Of a stretch of 17,051 bases of DNA, positions 1-6,242 are shown piece after piece (within the stretch, counting starts at the first letter, position 1; each line of letters begins with the position of its first letter). Source of the stretch: Thioalkalivibrio nitratireducens (GTDB lineage Bacteria > Pseudomonadota > Gammaproteobacteria > Ectothiorhodospirales > Ectothiorhodospiraceae); assembly GCA_011390385.1 (NCBI GenBank), contig JAABSN010000068.1, positions 1 through 17,051 of the forward strand. Reading direction: 5' to 3'. The notes below the pieces were generated by a model. It had not been told where the DNA came from, ran no database searches, and worked only from the letters and a program-made list of their open reading frames with translations. A program made the translations under genes and the position numbers.

Positions 1-104
1 CATTTATCCACTCCGTAAGCGCCCTGAATGTTACAGATAAAACCGATCAGGAACTGTTGGACTGGATGTTGACACACAGGGGTCGCGGTGTTGAGTCCGG
101 ATAG
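1..104 (+). CDS. C-terminal end of an unidentified protein (partial)
   Basis: An open frame enters from the left edge (first full codon at position 3) and ends at TAG 102-104. It encodes about 33 residues with ordinary composition (FIHSVSALNV... ELLDWMLTHRGRG). I do not recognise the protein. Its stop lies only a few bases before the first tRNA-derived repeat, so it may be the last gene before the accessory region or cargo of a previous unit. Because only about 100 bp are visible, the frame could be open by chance. Confidence 0.4.
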   Translation, partial: FIHSVSALNVTDKTDQELLDWMLTHRGRGVESG

Positions 105-110
105 GGCCGG

Positions 111-207
111 GGTAGGTACCCGGTTCAAGTCCTGCAGGGCCCACCATCTTATTGATTCCAATGAGTTATTCCGGGGGAGACCCATAGACCCTCGGTCGGG
201 TGGTCGC
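111..207 (+). repeat. tRNA 3'-end repeat, copy 1 (att-like)
   Basis: Positions 121-146 read as the 3' end of a tRNA: T-loop TTCAAGT, CCTGC, acceptor strand AGGGCCC, discriminator A, then CCA at 144-146. The 5' side of the T-stem is degenerate (CCCGG instead of GCAGG), so this is not part of a working tRNA gene. Similarity to copy 2 (866-967) continues beyond the CCA: TCTTATTGATTCC, then a CCATAGAC-like block and GTCGGGTGGTCG. The stretch CCGGGGGAGACCCATAGAC is nearly the same as in copy 4 (12281-12379). Partial tRNA ends repeated at intervals are the usual footprint of site-specific integration at a tRNA gene. Confidence 0.75.
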
Positions 208-220
208 ATTGGACTGGCGC

Positions 221-262
221 TTGACCTGCGTCAATCGACCCTACCGGGCCAAACGCTATTCT
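221..262 (+). promoter_or_regulatory. FNR/ANR/DNR-type promoter 1
   Basis: TTGACCTGCGTCAA (221-234) is a palindrome of the FNR-family form TTGAN6TCAA. Its centre (227.5) lies 29.5 bp before a -10-like hexamer TATTCT (257-262). That is the class II activator spacing, with the box centred at about -41.5 of a start near 269. The first gene downstream is the exported protein at 364. The box and spacing are seen in the sequence; the regulator and oxygen or NO control are inferred. Confidence 0.5.
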
Positions 263-363
263 CCTCTTGGTAGCAGCCGCAGTCATTAACTTGCGCTGAA
301 GGGGCGTGAAATCGGGCGCGGCCCAGCGTGTTTGAGACTTTTTTCTGAAAGGGGAATCGGGAT

Positions 364-834
364 ATGAACAACTCGTATCGAATTATTCTGGCGTTGATGT
401 TATGTGTGATGTCCTCAATCGCTATGGGGCAGGAAGCCAAGTGTCAGATTCATGATATGGGTCCCGACATTCCACTGATCGGACGAATAACCACCGGAGA
501 AAAGCTCCACTGCACCCTCCATCTCGACCAAAGCACGGTCAAAGATCTGGTAAACGGAGAAATCTTTGCAATAGATAATACCTGTAGCGCGCTTTCTGAA
601 GCTGTAGCTGATGCGGTGTTTGAAGACAGTCCGGACGACGTATTTACGGCAATATTCAGTGGTGTCATGACTACGGCTGTATGGGGCGTCTGCGATGCAG
701 CCATTGTGAGCGAGTTGATTATCGGCGAGGCACATTCCTGTAGTGGCGGCTATCATTTGACGATTGACGGCAAAGCGACTGTCGGGCCGCCGCCGAAAGG
801 GCATGCCAGTATCCGGGGGCAAGGCTGCCACTAG
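364..834 (+). CDS. Small exported cysteine-containing protein of unknown function
   Basis: A 156-residue protein. The N-terminus is a typical Sec signal peptide: MNNSYR, a hydrophobic core around ILALMLCVMSSIA, and a probable cut near AMG|QEA. The mature part carries six cysteines, so disulfide bonds in the periplasm or outside the cell are plausible. I recognise no domain. The start at 364 is supported by an AAAGGGGAA Shine-Dalgarno-like stretch ending about 8 bases upstream. It is the only gene between tRNA-3' copies 1 and 2, so it looks like the single cargo of a small cassette, transcribed from the FNR-like promoter at 221-262. Its base composition is more AT-rich than the R-M genes, in keeping with separate acquisition. 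Being a real gene is likely; its role is unknown. Confidence 0.7.
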   Translation: MNNSYRIILALMLCVMSSIAMGQEAKCQIHDMGPDIPLIGRITTGEKLHCTLHLDQSTVKDLVNGEIFAIDNTCSALSEAVADAVFEDSPDDVFTAIFSGVMTTAVWGVCDAAIVSELIIGEAHSCSGGYHLTIDGKATVGPPPKGHASIRGQGCH

Positions 835-865
835 TTGCTTGGCCTTTGGCAGACAGCAAGCGCCT

Positions 866-967
866 GAATCGGTAGGTCGCAGGTTCAAGTCCTGCAGGGC
901 CCACCATCTTATTGATTCCTATGGGTTTACGCCCTGCGTGACTCATAGACTTGGGGTCGGGTGGTCG
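866..967 (+). repeat. tRNA 3'-end repeat, copy 2 (att-like), best preserved
   Basis: Positions 866-906 match the 3' half of a tRNA from just after the anticodon: AATCGG, variable loop TAGGTC, T-arm GCAGG-TTCAAGT-CCTGC with a perfect 5-bp stem, acceptor strand AGGGCCC, A, CCA (904-906). The pattern AATC...GGTCGCAGGTTC is closest to tRNA-Lys as I remember it. No matching 5' half lies upstream (841-865 does not contain one), so this is a fragment and not a gene. The following 60 bp repeat copy 1. It marks the left edge of the large cassette with the ATPase and R-M genes. Confidence 0.8.
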
Positions 968-1016
968 GCTCAGAGTGGTCTGGAAGAGCCCCGCTGATCC
1001 GGCGTGCCCGTCTCGA

Positions 1017-1058
1017 TTGATCCAGGTCAAATCTCCGCTGTAGGCGCTGGCCTAATTT
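1017..1058 (+). promoter_or_regulatory. FNR/ANR/DNR-type promoter 2
   Basis: TTGATCCAGGTCAA (1017-1030) differs from the FNR consensus TTGATN4ATCAA at one position. The AT-rich hexamer TAATTT (1053-1058) starts 29.5 bp after the box centre, the same class II geometry as promoter 1. The hexamer itself is a poor -10 (three of six). The next supported gene is the ATPase at 1379, which would leave a leader of roughly 310 bases. Confidence 0.45.
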
Positions 1059-1063
1059 ACAGG

Positions 1064-1378
1064 TGGCGTCAGGCGTGGAGAAGCGGAACGGTAAGAGGGA
1101 ATAGCGGCACAAAATACGACGTAGCTAGCTCCGAATTGGATGGATCAGGCGTGTCAGCACCGCTGATTGTCCTTCATCTCTTCTGTTCCGTTCTCTATAG
1201 CCAAGAGCGCGGCTTTGTTGCGCCTTTACTGCGGCCTTTTCGATTGTCTCTCTGATGCGAAGAACCAATCGAAAGCAGAAATCTAGGTACGATGTGATCG
1301 GTGCGTCGAGGTAGCGATGAACACACAACGGCCTCAATCCGCTTAGTGATCGGAATAGGGGCAAAACAAGGTTTTGTC
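1064..1378 (+). other. Long leader or intergenic stretch with no supported gene
   Basis: About 315 bp between the FNR-like promoter and the ATPase start. I find no convincing small ORF with a ribosome binding site and no clear terminator. A minus-strand frame over 1125-1255 reads somewhat protein-like, but it has no supported start and could be a gene remnant. A decayed earlier cargo is as likely as a functional leader. Confidence 0.4.
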
Positions 1379-2782
1379 ATGACTGTAGGCGACTATGCAA
1401 AGCGACCCTCCGAAGTAAAGCGCTTGGAAAAGCTGTTAACCGAAGGGTCTGAAAACTTGTCCATTTGCTCGATTTCCGGCCCAGGAGGGGTGGGAAAAAC
1501 GTATCTGCTTGACCATGTTCTAAGCAAGCTATCGCCGCGGGCGCTCAACTACCTTACTTTGCGCGTGGATGGTTCAAATCCAGAGAAGTCTTCCGATTTT
1601 TTCGGGCTGGTGGCTGATCAGCTGGCTAAACGGAGCCTGCCTCCTCCCGCGAAGATGTCGCGCGATTATTTTCCGAACACAAGAAACATTGACGATCTCC
1701 ATAAACGACTGTTAAGCGATGTTGAAAAGGAATTAATGGACTCTGGTCTTGATCCAGAGACAAGGGCCGCAATTTTGTCCCTAGTCAAAATTGCGCATGT
1801 GTGCAATGAATGGATGCCCGTTTCGAATATTCCGGTCAAGTTGGTTCTTAGTACTATTGGAAACGAGGAAGCTGTAAAGAAGGCGCTAGATACCGTTGGC
1901 CCAATCATTGATAGCCTGATAATTAATCACCCACCAATCTTGGACCCCTTTTTCGACCTGCTTGGTGTTTCCAAGAGGAATAGGGTCAAGAAAGACTTGT
2001 ATGGAGTTACAGCAGACGCCTTTATAAAAGACGTTCAAGTCGCGATTGGTGCTCCAGGCCGGTCAAAAGTTAGCCTGACCCATCCGCCAATAAAAGGCCT
2101 GAAGCGATTGCTCATGGTCATTGATGACTATGAGGCGTTACATCCAGTAATAGGGTCTTATCTTATTGGCGCTTTAATGCCTCGTCTTTCGGAAGCCGAC
2201 TTTCAGACTGTTATGATCATTTGCTGCCGGGATGACCTTGACGCGACTGATCCTTCATGGAACCAACACCGAAAAAGTTTTTTCAAGGAAGATATTCGGC
2301 TGATGCCTTTTTCGGAAGACGCCGCAAAGAGCCTTATGAGTGAAGCAGGTGTGCCGCCTGAACAACAAGACGGAATCTACAGCGCTACTTCAGGATTTCC
2401 ATTCCTGCTGACCCTTGCCATTGAGGAGATCACGACTACTGCCGGCGGATCTGCGCTTTTCGCCAAGAAGTTCTACGACAGAACATCTCGATGGATGAAT
2501 GGCCGTCAAAGGGAATGGTTCAATAGGGTTTGTTATCTTGACGAAGTCAACGAGGATTCGCTTTCGGTTTTTTTCGAGGAACATCAAGTCTCAGGCGTTC
2601 AGAATTGGTTCGAAGGTGAGGCATCTATCCGTGACCCCGACAGCCCCACATTTAGTGTACGACCAGTTATCAGAAACAAAACGCTGGAGTACATGAAGCT
2701 CCGCTCACCGAGGCTGCATGAGGAGAGGCAAGAAACGGCGAAGAGACATGGGCATATGAGTAGCATCAAGGACGGAAGGTGA
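1379..2782 (+). CDS. Stand-alone STAND (NACHT/NB-ARC-like) ATPase
   Basis: A 467-residue P-loop ATPase if translation begins at ATG 1379; an upstream ATG at 1301 would add 26 residues that do not look conserved. An ACAAGG stretch sits about 8 bases before 1379. Walker A is GPGGVGKT (residues 34-41). Walker B is LLMVIDDYE (about 243-251). A sensor-like strand VMIICCRDD follows, then GFPFLL (339-344), matching the GxP motif of STAND ATPases, and a winged-helix-like C-terminus. The Walker A to Walker B gap (about 200 residues) is long for the family. STAND ATPases often serve as phage sensors with a fused effector and repeat sensor. Here neither an N-terminal effector nor C-terminal repeats are present, so it may need a partner or act as a regulator. 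It lies between a tRNA-3' repeat and the R-M operon and is less GC-rich than hsdM. ATPase class is confident; the defence role is inferred from context. Confidence 0.75.
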   Translation: MTVGDYAKRPSEVKRLEKLLTEGSENLSICSISGPGGVGKTYLLDHVLSKLSPRALNYLTLRVDGSNPEKSSDFFGLVADQLAKRSLPPPAKMSRDYFPNTRNIDDLHKRLLSDVEKELMDSGLDPETRAAILSLVKIAHVCNEWMPVSNIPVKLVLSTIGNEEAVKKALDTVGPIIDSLIINHPPILDPFFDLLGVSKRNRVKKDLYGVTADAFIKDVQVAIGAPGRSKVSLTHPPIKGLKRLLMVIDDYEALHPVIGSYLIGALMPRLSEADFQTVMIICCRDDLDATDPSWNQHRKSFFKEDIRLMPFSEDAAKSLMSEAGVPPEQQDGIYSATSGFPFLLTLAIEEITTTAGGSALFAKKFYDRTSRWMNGRQREWFNRVCYLDEVNEDSLSVFFEEHQVSGVQNWFEGEASIRDPDSPTFSVRPVIRNKTLEYMKLRSPRLHEERQETAKRHGHMSSIKDGR

Positions 2783-2947
2783 GCCTCCTAGCGCTGGAGG
2801 ATACCTAGCTGAGAGGGCCCCAGGTTCTAAGCCGGAGCTAACGATCGTGTCGTAGGGCGACGAGCGAAAATGCGGGGTCGTGTTTCGTGCATGCCTTCTG
2901 GCGGCCTGCGATGCGGCCATCCCGCGTTCGGCTCCCCACCCCCACAC

Positions 2948-2990
2948 TTGACCCAAATCAACCACGCCCCCTCCCGCTACCCGCTAGACT
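2948..2990 (+). promoter_or_regulatory. FNR/ANR/DNR-type promoter 3, upstream of hsdM
   Basis: TTGACCCAAATCAA (2948-2961) matches nine of the ten defined positions of TTGATN4ATCAA. A -10-like TAGACT (2985-2990) starts 30.5 bp after the box centre, giving a start near 2997 with the box at about -42: class II geometry. Start to hsdM ATG is about 40 bases. CTAGACTCT recurs at 3012-3020 in an imperfect tandem copy of about 28 bp (2984-3011 and 3012-3039), so a second -10-like TAGACT lies at 3013-3018. This is the only promoter candidate I see for the R-M operon. Confidence 0.5.
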
Positions 2991-3035
2991 CTCCGGGGTT
3001 GCTGGCTGAATCTAGACTCTGGGGGTCTTTCTGGC

Positions 3036-5057
3036 ATGAGCGCTGATATCAAGCATCTGGGCTCGTTCGTCTGGTCCATCGCGGAGCTGCTGCGGGGCGA
3101 TTTCAAGCAGTCGGAGTACGGCAAGATCATCCTGCCGTTCGTGGTGCTGCGGCGGCTGGACTGCATTCTGGCCGAGTCCAAGCCTGCGGTGCTGGAGCAG
3201 GCGGCGGCGCTGTCTGACGACATCGACGAGGAGGCCCGGGACATGCTGCTGTCCGGGGTGGTCGGCAAGAACATCAAGCTCTACAACCTGTCGCGCTTCA
3301 CCTTTGCCACCCTCAAGGGCCAGGACGCCAAGGACATCCACAAGAATCTGGTCGAGTACATCACCAAATTCTCAAGTAATGTCCGGGACATCTTCCTCGA
3401 CAAGTTCCTGTTCACCGACCAGCTCAAGCGCCTGAACGACGCCGGGCTGCTGTATACGGTGTTCGAACGGTTCACCGAGATCGACCTGCACCCCGACGCC
3501 ATCTCCAACCTCGGGATGGGCTACCTGTTCGAGGAACTCATTCGCCGCTTCTCCGAAATCTCCAATGAAACCGCTGGAGAGCACTACACCCCGCGCGAGG
3601 TCATCCGGCTCATCGTCTCGCTGCTGCTGATCAACGACCGGGATGCACTGACCGGCACGGGCGTCATCCGTCAGGTCTACGACCCGGCGGCTGGCACCGG
3701 CGGCATGCTGTCCATCGCCGAGATGGAGATGAAGGCGCTCAACGAGCGGATCCGGGTCGAGCTGTTCGGACAGGAGCTCAACCCCGAATCCTTCGCCATC
3801 TGCAAGTCCGACATGCTGGTCACCGGGCACAACCCCGAGAACATCGCATTCGGCAACACGCTCACCCAGGACGCCCACAAGGACAAGCGCTTCCACTACA
3901 TGCTGTCCAATCCGCCCTACGGGGTGGACTGGAAGAAGTACGCCGACGACATCAAGACCGAGGCGGCAGAGCAAGGCATGGCGGGTCGCTTCGGCGCAGG
4001 CCTACCCCGCATCTCAGACGGACAACTGCTGTTCCTGCAGCACATGATTTCCAAGATGCGCGACGACGAACAGGGCTCGCGCATCGGCATCGTCATGAAC
4101 GGCTCGCCGCTGTTTACCGGTGGGGCCGGCTCGGGCGAGAGTGAAATCCGCCGCTGGATGCTGGAGAACGACTGGGTCGAGGCCATTATCGCGCTGCCCA
4201 CCGACCTGTTCTACAACACCGGCATCCAGACCTATGTCTGGCTGCTGACCAACCGCAAGGACGCCGAGCGTCGCGGCAAGGTCCAGTTGATCGACGCCAG
4301 CGGTGAGCGCTTCTGGAAGTCCATGCGCAAATCGTTGGGCTCCAAGCGCCGCGAAATCCCGCCCGAAGCCTGCGACGAGATCGCCCGCATCTATGCCGAG
4401 ATGCTGAATGGTGATGGAGAGTGGGGAGACGTCTCGAAGATCTTCGCCACCACCGACTTCGGCTACCGCGAAATCCGCGTCGAGCGGCCGTTGAAGCTCG
4501 CCTTTGCTGTCACGCCCGAAGGCCTGGCAGCCCTGCGCGAGGCCAAGCCATTCCAGAAGCTCGATCCGGACGAGCAGGCCCGTCTGCTGGACGCCTTGCA
4601 GGACCACCTCCCCGCTGAGCAGCGCTGGATGGCCCGGGATGCGTTCGAGAAGGTGCTGTCGGCCGCACTCCGTCGGGCAGGCATCAAGCTGGGTGCGCCA
4701 TTGAAGAAGGCCATCCTGTCCGCACTGTCCGAGCGTGATGAAGCGGCCAAAGTCTGCACCGACAAACACGGCAACCCGGAACCCGAAACCGACCTGCGCG
4801 ATCACGAACTGGTGCCGCTGAACGAGGACTGGCGCGACTACGTCCAGCGCGAAGTGCTGCCCTTCGTCCCCGACGCCTGGGTGGACGAGAGCTACACCGA
4901 TGCGCAGGATGGCCAGGTCGGGCGCGTCGGCTACGAGATCAACTTCAACCGCTACTTCTACCAGTACGTCCCGCCGCGGCCGCTGGCGGAGATTGATGCG
5001 GAGTTGAAGGCGCTGGAGGCGGAGATTGCGGGCTTGTTGCGGGAGGTGGTGGAGTGA
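3036..5057 (+). CDS. hsdM: Type I restriction-modification system, methyltransferase subunit HsdM
   Basis: A 673-residue N6-adenine methyltransferase subunit of a type I R-M enzyme. The N-terminal helical domain opens with the family's usual run (SVxW-like region, LLRGDFKQSEYGKIILPFVVLRRL). The S-adenosylmethionine motif is DPAAGTGG (residues 216-223) and the catalytic NPPY is at 292-295. The protein is longer than the roughly 530-residue E. coli K-12 type, with an added C-terminal region (about 450-673). It ends in a charged amphipathic helix, IDAELKALEAEIAGLLRE, of the kind that packs on HsdS. A GGGGG Shine-Dalgarno-like run lies 11 bases before ATG 3036. Normally hsdM is directly followed by hsdS. 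Here about 1.2 kb with an Abi gene intervenes, and the last 67 bp of hsdM are repeated just before hsdS. Confidence 0.95.
   Translation: MSADIKHLGSFVWSIAELLRGDFKQSEYGKIILPFVVLRRLDCILAESKPAVLEQAAALSDDIDEEARDMLLSGVVGKNIKLYNLSRFTFATLKGQDAKDIHKNLVEYITKFSSNVRDIFLDKFLFTDQLKRLNDAGLLYTVFERFTEIDLHPDAISNLGMGYLFEELIRRFSEISNETAGEHYTPREVIRLIVSLLLINDRDALTGTGVIRQVYDPAAGTGGMLSIAEMEMKALNERIRVELFGQELNPESFAICKSDMLVTGHNPENIAFGNTLTQDAHKDKRFHYMLSNPPYGVDWKKYADDIKTEAAEQGMAGRFGAGLPRISDGQLLFLQHMISKMRDDEQGSRIGIVMNGSPLFTGGAGSGESEIRRWMLENDWVEAIIALPTDLFYNTGIQTYVWLLTNRKDAERRGKVQLIDASGERFWKSMRKSLGSKRREIPPEACDEIARIYAEMLNGDGEWGDVSKIFATTDFGYREIRVERPLKLAFAVTPEGLAALREAKPFQKLDPDEQARLLDALQDHLPAEQRWMARDAFEKVLSAALRRAGIKLGAPLKKAILSALSERDEAAKVCTDKHGNPEPETDLRDHELVPLNEDWRDYVQREVLPFVPDAWVDESYTDAQDGQVGRVGYEINFNRYFYQYVPPRPLAEIDAELKALEAEIAGLLREVVE
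4991..5057 (+). repeat. Direct repeat A: 3' end of hsdM
   Basis: These 67 bp, the end of hsdM including its stop, recur at 6176-6242 with five mismatches (4994, 5003, 5012, 5033, 5037). All five are synonymous in the hsdM frame. The repeat contains the GGGAGG Shine-Dalgarno and the GTGA stop/start junction that at the second copy initiates hsdS. The two copies bracket the Abi gene and its upstream RNA region. Confidence 0.9.
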
Positions 5058-5087
5058 GGCAGCCCTCGAGCCATCGTGCAGCGACGC

Positions 5088-5117
5088 TTGCGCCCCTCAA
5101 GGGGGATATCGTATACT
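5088..5117 (+). promoter_or_regulatory. Candidate promoter for the RNA upstream of the Abi gene
   Basis: TATACT (5112-5117) is a near-consensus -10 box (five of six). TTGCGC (5088-5093), with an 18-bp spacer, is a weak -35. The predicted start is near 5124, exactly at the 5' side of the RNA stem described next. A CCCC-TCAA-GGGG palindrome lies inside the spacer region and could be an operator. Confidence 0.45.
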
Positions 5118-5123
5118 TTCGGG

Positions 5124-5195
5124 TAACAAGACCCGCCACGCCTCGGACGGAACCTCGGTTTCGCACTGCGCACCCGGCGGGTTACTTGTTTCTGG
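5124..5195 (+). ncRNA. Probable structured RNA in front of the AbiF/AbiD-family gene (antitoxin-RNA candidate)
   Basis: The 181-bp gap between hsdM and the Abi gene contains a foldable segment. ACCCGCC (5131-5137) pairs with GGCGGGT (5176-5182). After a two-base TA bulge, AACAAG (5125-5130) pairs with CTTGTT (5185-5190), giving 13 pairs. Inside the closed loop, GGAAC (5149-5153) and GTTTC (5158-5162) form a hairpin with loop CTCG. A competing pairing joins AGACCC (5129-5134) to GGGTCT (5195-5200), ahead of a T-run at 5203-5207, so the 3' end may switch between folds or act as a terminator. Structured RNAs upstream of abiF-type genes are known (Rfam abiF motif) and have been described as antitoxins to these HEPN proteins. 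Identity with that motif is inferred from position and pairing only. Confidence 0.5.
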
Positions 5196-5238
5196 GGTCT
5201 GGGTTTTTGCGGTTTTGTCGACCCGTGTGGGACGCCGC

Positions 5239-6150
5239 ATGAAATTTGAAAAGCCCTCCGCTTCCATTCGTGATCAGCTTGAACTGCTCAAACGCCGCGG
5301 GCTGATCATCGCCGATGAGGCGCGAGCAGCGCAATACCTGAGTTTCATCTCCTATTATAGGCTCAGGGCATACTGGTTGCCCTTCGAAGTGCCGACCCCC
5401 CGGGATGGCGACCATGCCTTGCGTGAGGGGACAACATTCGAGGATGTGCTGTCCCTCTATGTCTTCGACCGCGAGCTGCGGCTACTGACTCTGGATGCCA
5501 TCGAGCGGATCGAGGTTGCCTTGCGCGCGCAGTGGGCACACCACATGGCGATCCGGCACGGCCCCCACGGCTACCTCGATCAAAAGCACTATGCTCATAT
5601 CGAACGTCATGCCACCGCCGTTGCCCAGTTGCAAAACGAGTTCACGCGCTCGAAAGATACCTTCGCGGTCCACTATCGCAAAAAGTACACCTCGCCCAGT
5701 CTGCCACCTGTCTGGATGGCCGCCGAGTTGATGTCGTTCGGCTTGCTGTCCAAGTGGTACGGTGATCTGAAGCACCGGGCCGATCGGCGGGCGATTAGCA
5801 GGCGCTTTGGGCTGGATGATAAAGTGCTGAAGTCTGTTGCCCATCACATCAGCCATGTGCGAAACATCGGCGCCCACCACGCCAGGCTGTGGAACAAGCG
5901 CTTCACCGTGACCATGATGGTGCCACGGCGCCCGTCGACCCTCGCCGACGCCATGTGGGCTGCCAGGCCGCACTACATTTACAACACCCTGGTCATGCTC
6001 GATTATCTGCTGTCGCGGATTGCACCCGGCAGTGAATGGAAACAACGCCTCGTCGCATTGATCGACAGCTGTCCACTGGCCGATTCTGCCCAGATGGGCT
6101 TTCCAGCCGACTGGCGGAGGCGTTCGTTCTGGAACGGGGCGACTTCATGA
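5239..6150 (+). CDS. AbiF/AbiD-family (Abi_2) abortive-infection protein with HEPN motif
   Basis: A 303-residue protein from ATG 5239 with the hallmarks of the Abi_2 / COG4823 family. These are an N-terminal YLSFISYYRLRAYWLPF block (about residues 33-49), a central FDRELRLLTLDAIERIEVALR helix, and a C-terminal RNIGAHHARLWN block. In the last, R208-X4-H213 is the R-X4-6-H motif of HEPN ribonucleases. Such proteins are expected to cleave RNA and arrest growth on infection. An open frame continues upstream to 5026, but only the 5239 start gives the family N-terminus. The ribosome binding site is weak (GGGA). The gene sits between hsdM and hsdS, has its own candidate promoter and RNA in front, and its stop overlaps the ATG of the next mini-ORF by 4 bp (6147-6150). 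Family call is confident. RNase activity and control by the upstream RNA are inferred. Confidence 0.85.
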   Translation: MKFEKPSASIRDQLELLKRRGLIIADEARAAQYLSFISYYRLRAYWLPFEVPTPRDGDHALREGTTFEDVLSLYVFDRELRLLTLDAIERIEVALRAQWAHHMAIRHGPHGYLDQKHYAHIERHATAVAQLQNEFTRSKDTFAVHYRKKYTSPSLPPVWMAAELMSFGLLSKWYGDLKHRADRRAISRRFGLDDKVLKSVAHHISHVRNIGAHHARLWNKRFTVTMMVPRRPSTLADAMWAARPHYIYNTLVMLDYLLSRIAPGSEWKQRLVALIDSCPLADSAQMGFPADWRRRSFWNGATS

Positions 6151-6242
6151 GCACGACGACACGCCAGCGGAAATCGATCGATGCGGAATTGAAGGCACTG
6201 GAGGCGGAGATTGCGGGGTTGCTGCGGGAGGTGGTGGAGTGA
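6147..6242 (+). CDS. 31-residue microprotein duplicating the HsdM C-terminal helix
   Basis: ATG 6147 overlaps the Abi stop (ATGA), and the frame runs 31 codons to TGA 6240-6242, which overlaps the GTG start of hsdS (GTGA). Ten new residues (MSTTTRQRKS) are followed by the last 21 residues of HsdM, identical in protein sequence. The DNA of the duplicated part differs from hsdM at five sites, all synonymous. It also supplies hsdS with its Shine-Dalgarno GGGAGG (6226-6231, 7 bases before GTG). It may be a translational relay that keeps hsdS coupled. The peptide itself may also act, for example by docking where the HsdM tail meets HsdS. Coding capacity and conservation are seen; function is not known. 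Confidence 0.55.
   Translation: MSTTTRQRKSIDAELKALEAEIAGLLREVVE
6176..6242 (+). repeat. Direct repeat B: second copy of the hsdM 3' end
   Basis: Partner of 4991-5057, 62 of 67 bases identical. Its right end is the GTGA junction with hsdS. Its left end is embedded in the 31-codon mini-ORF after the Abi gene. This layout suggests that an ancestral hsdM-GTGA-hsdS junction was preserved at the right when the Abi module was inserted, while the hsdM end was restored at the left. Confidence 0.9.

Noticed and set aside
866..906. A complete tRNA gene
   Set aside because: Only the part 3' of the anticodon is present; no acceptor 5' strand, D-arm or anticodon stem 5' side precedes it.
719..1030. Minus-strand ORFs across the tRNA repeat (also 415-888 and 12052-12915) with peptides such as GPAGLEPAT and LNLRPTD
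   Set aside because: These peptides are the antisense translation of a tRNA T-arm/acceptor end and are a well-known source of false genes.
1125..1255. Protein-like minus-strand stretch (RIRETIEKAAVKAQQ...)
   Set aside because: No start signal, no recognised family, and only about 40 codons; kept only as a note in the leader region.
4014..4805. Long minus-strand ORF inside hsdM (also 3372-3974)
   Set aside because: Shadow of the GC-rich hsdM gene in another frame; no start signal or family.
5054..5242. A 62-codon GTG-started ORF joining the hsdM stop to the Abi ATG with a neat ATGA overlap
   Set aside because: It lies over the candidate promoter and RNA stem, has no protein-like pattern, and differs completely from the mini-ORF/hsdS start at the other repeat. 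It is probably open by chance, though a relay role cannot be excluded.
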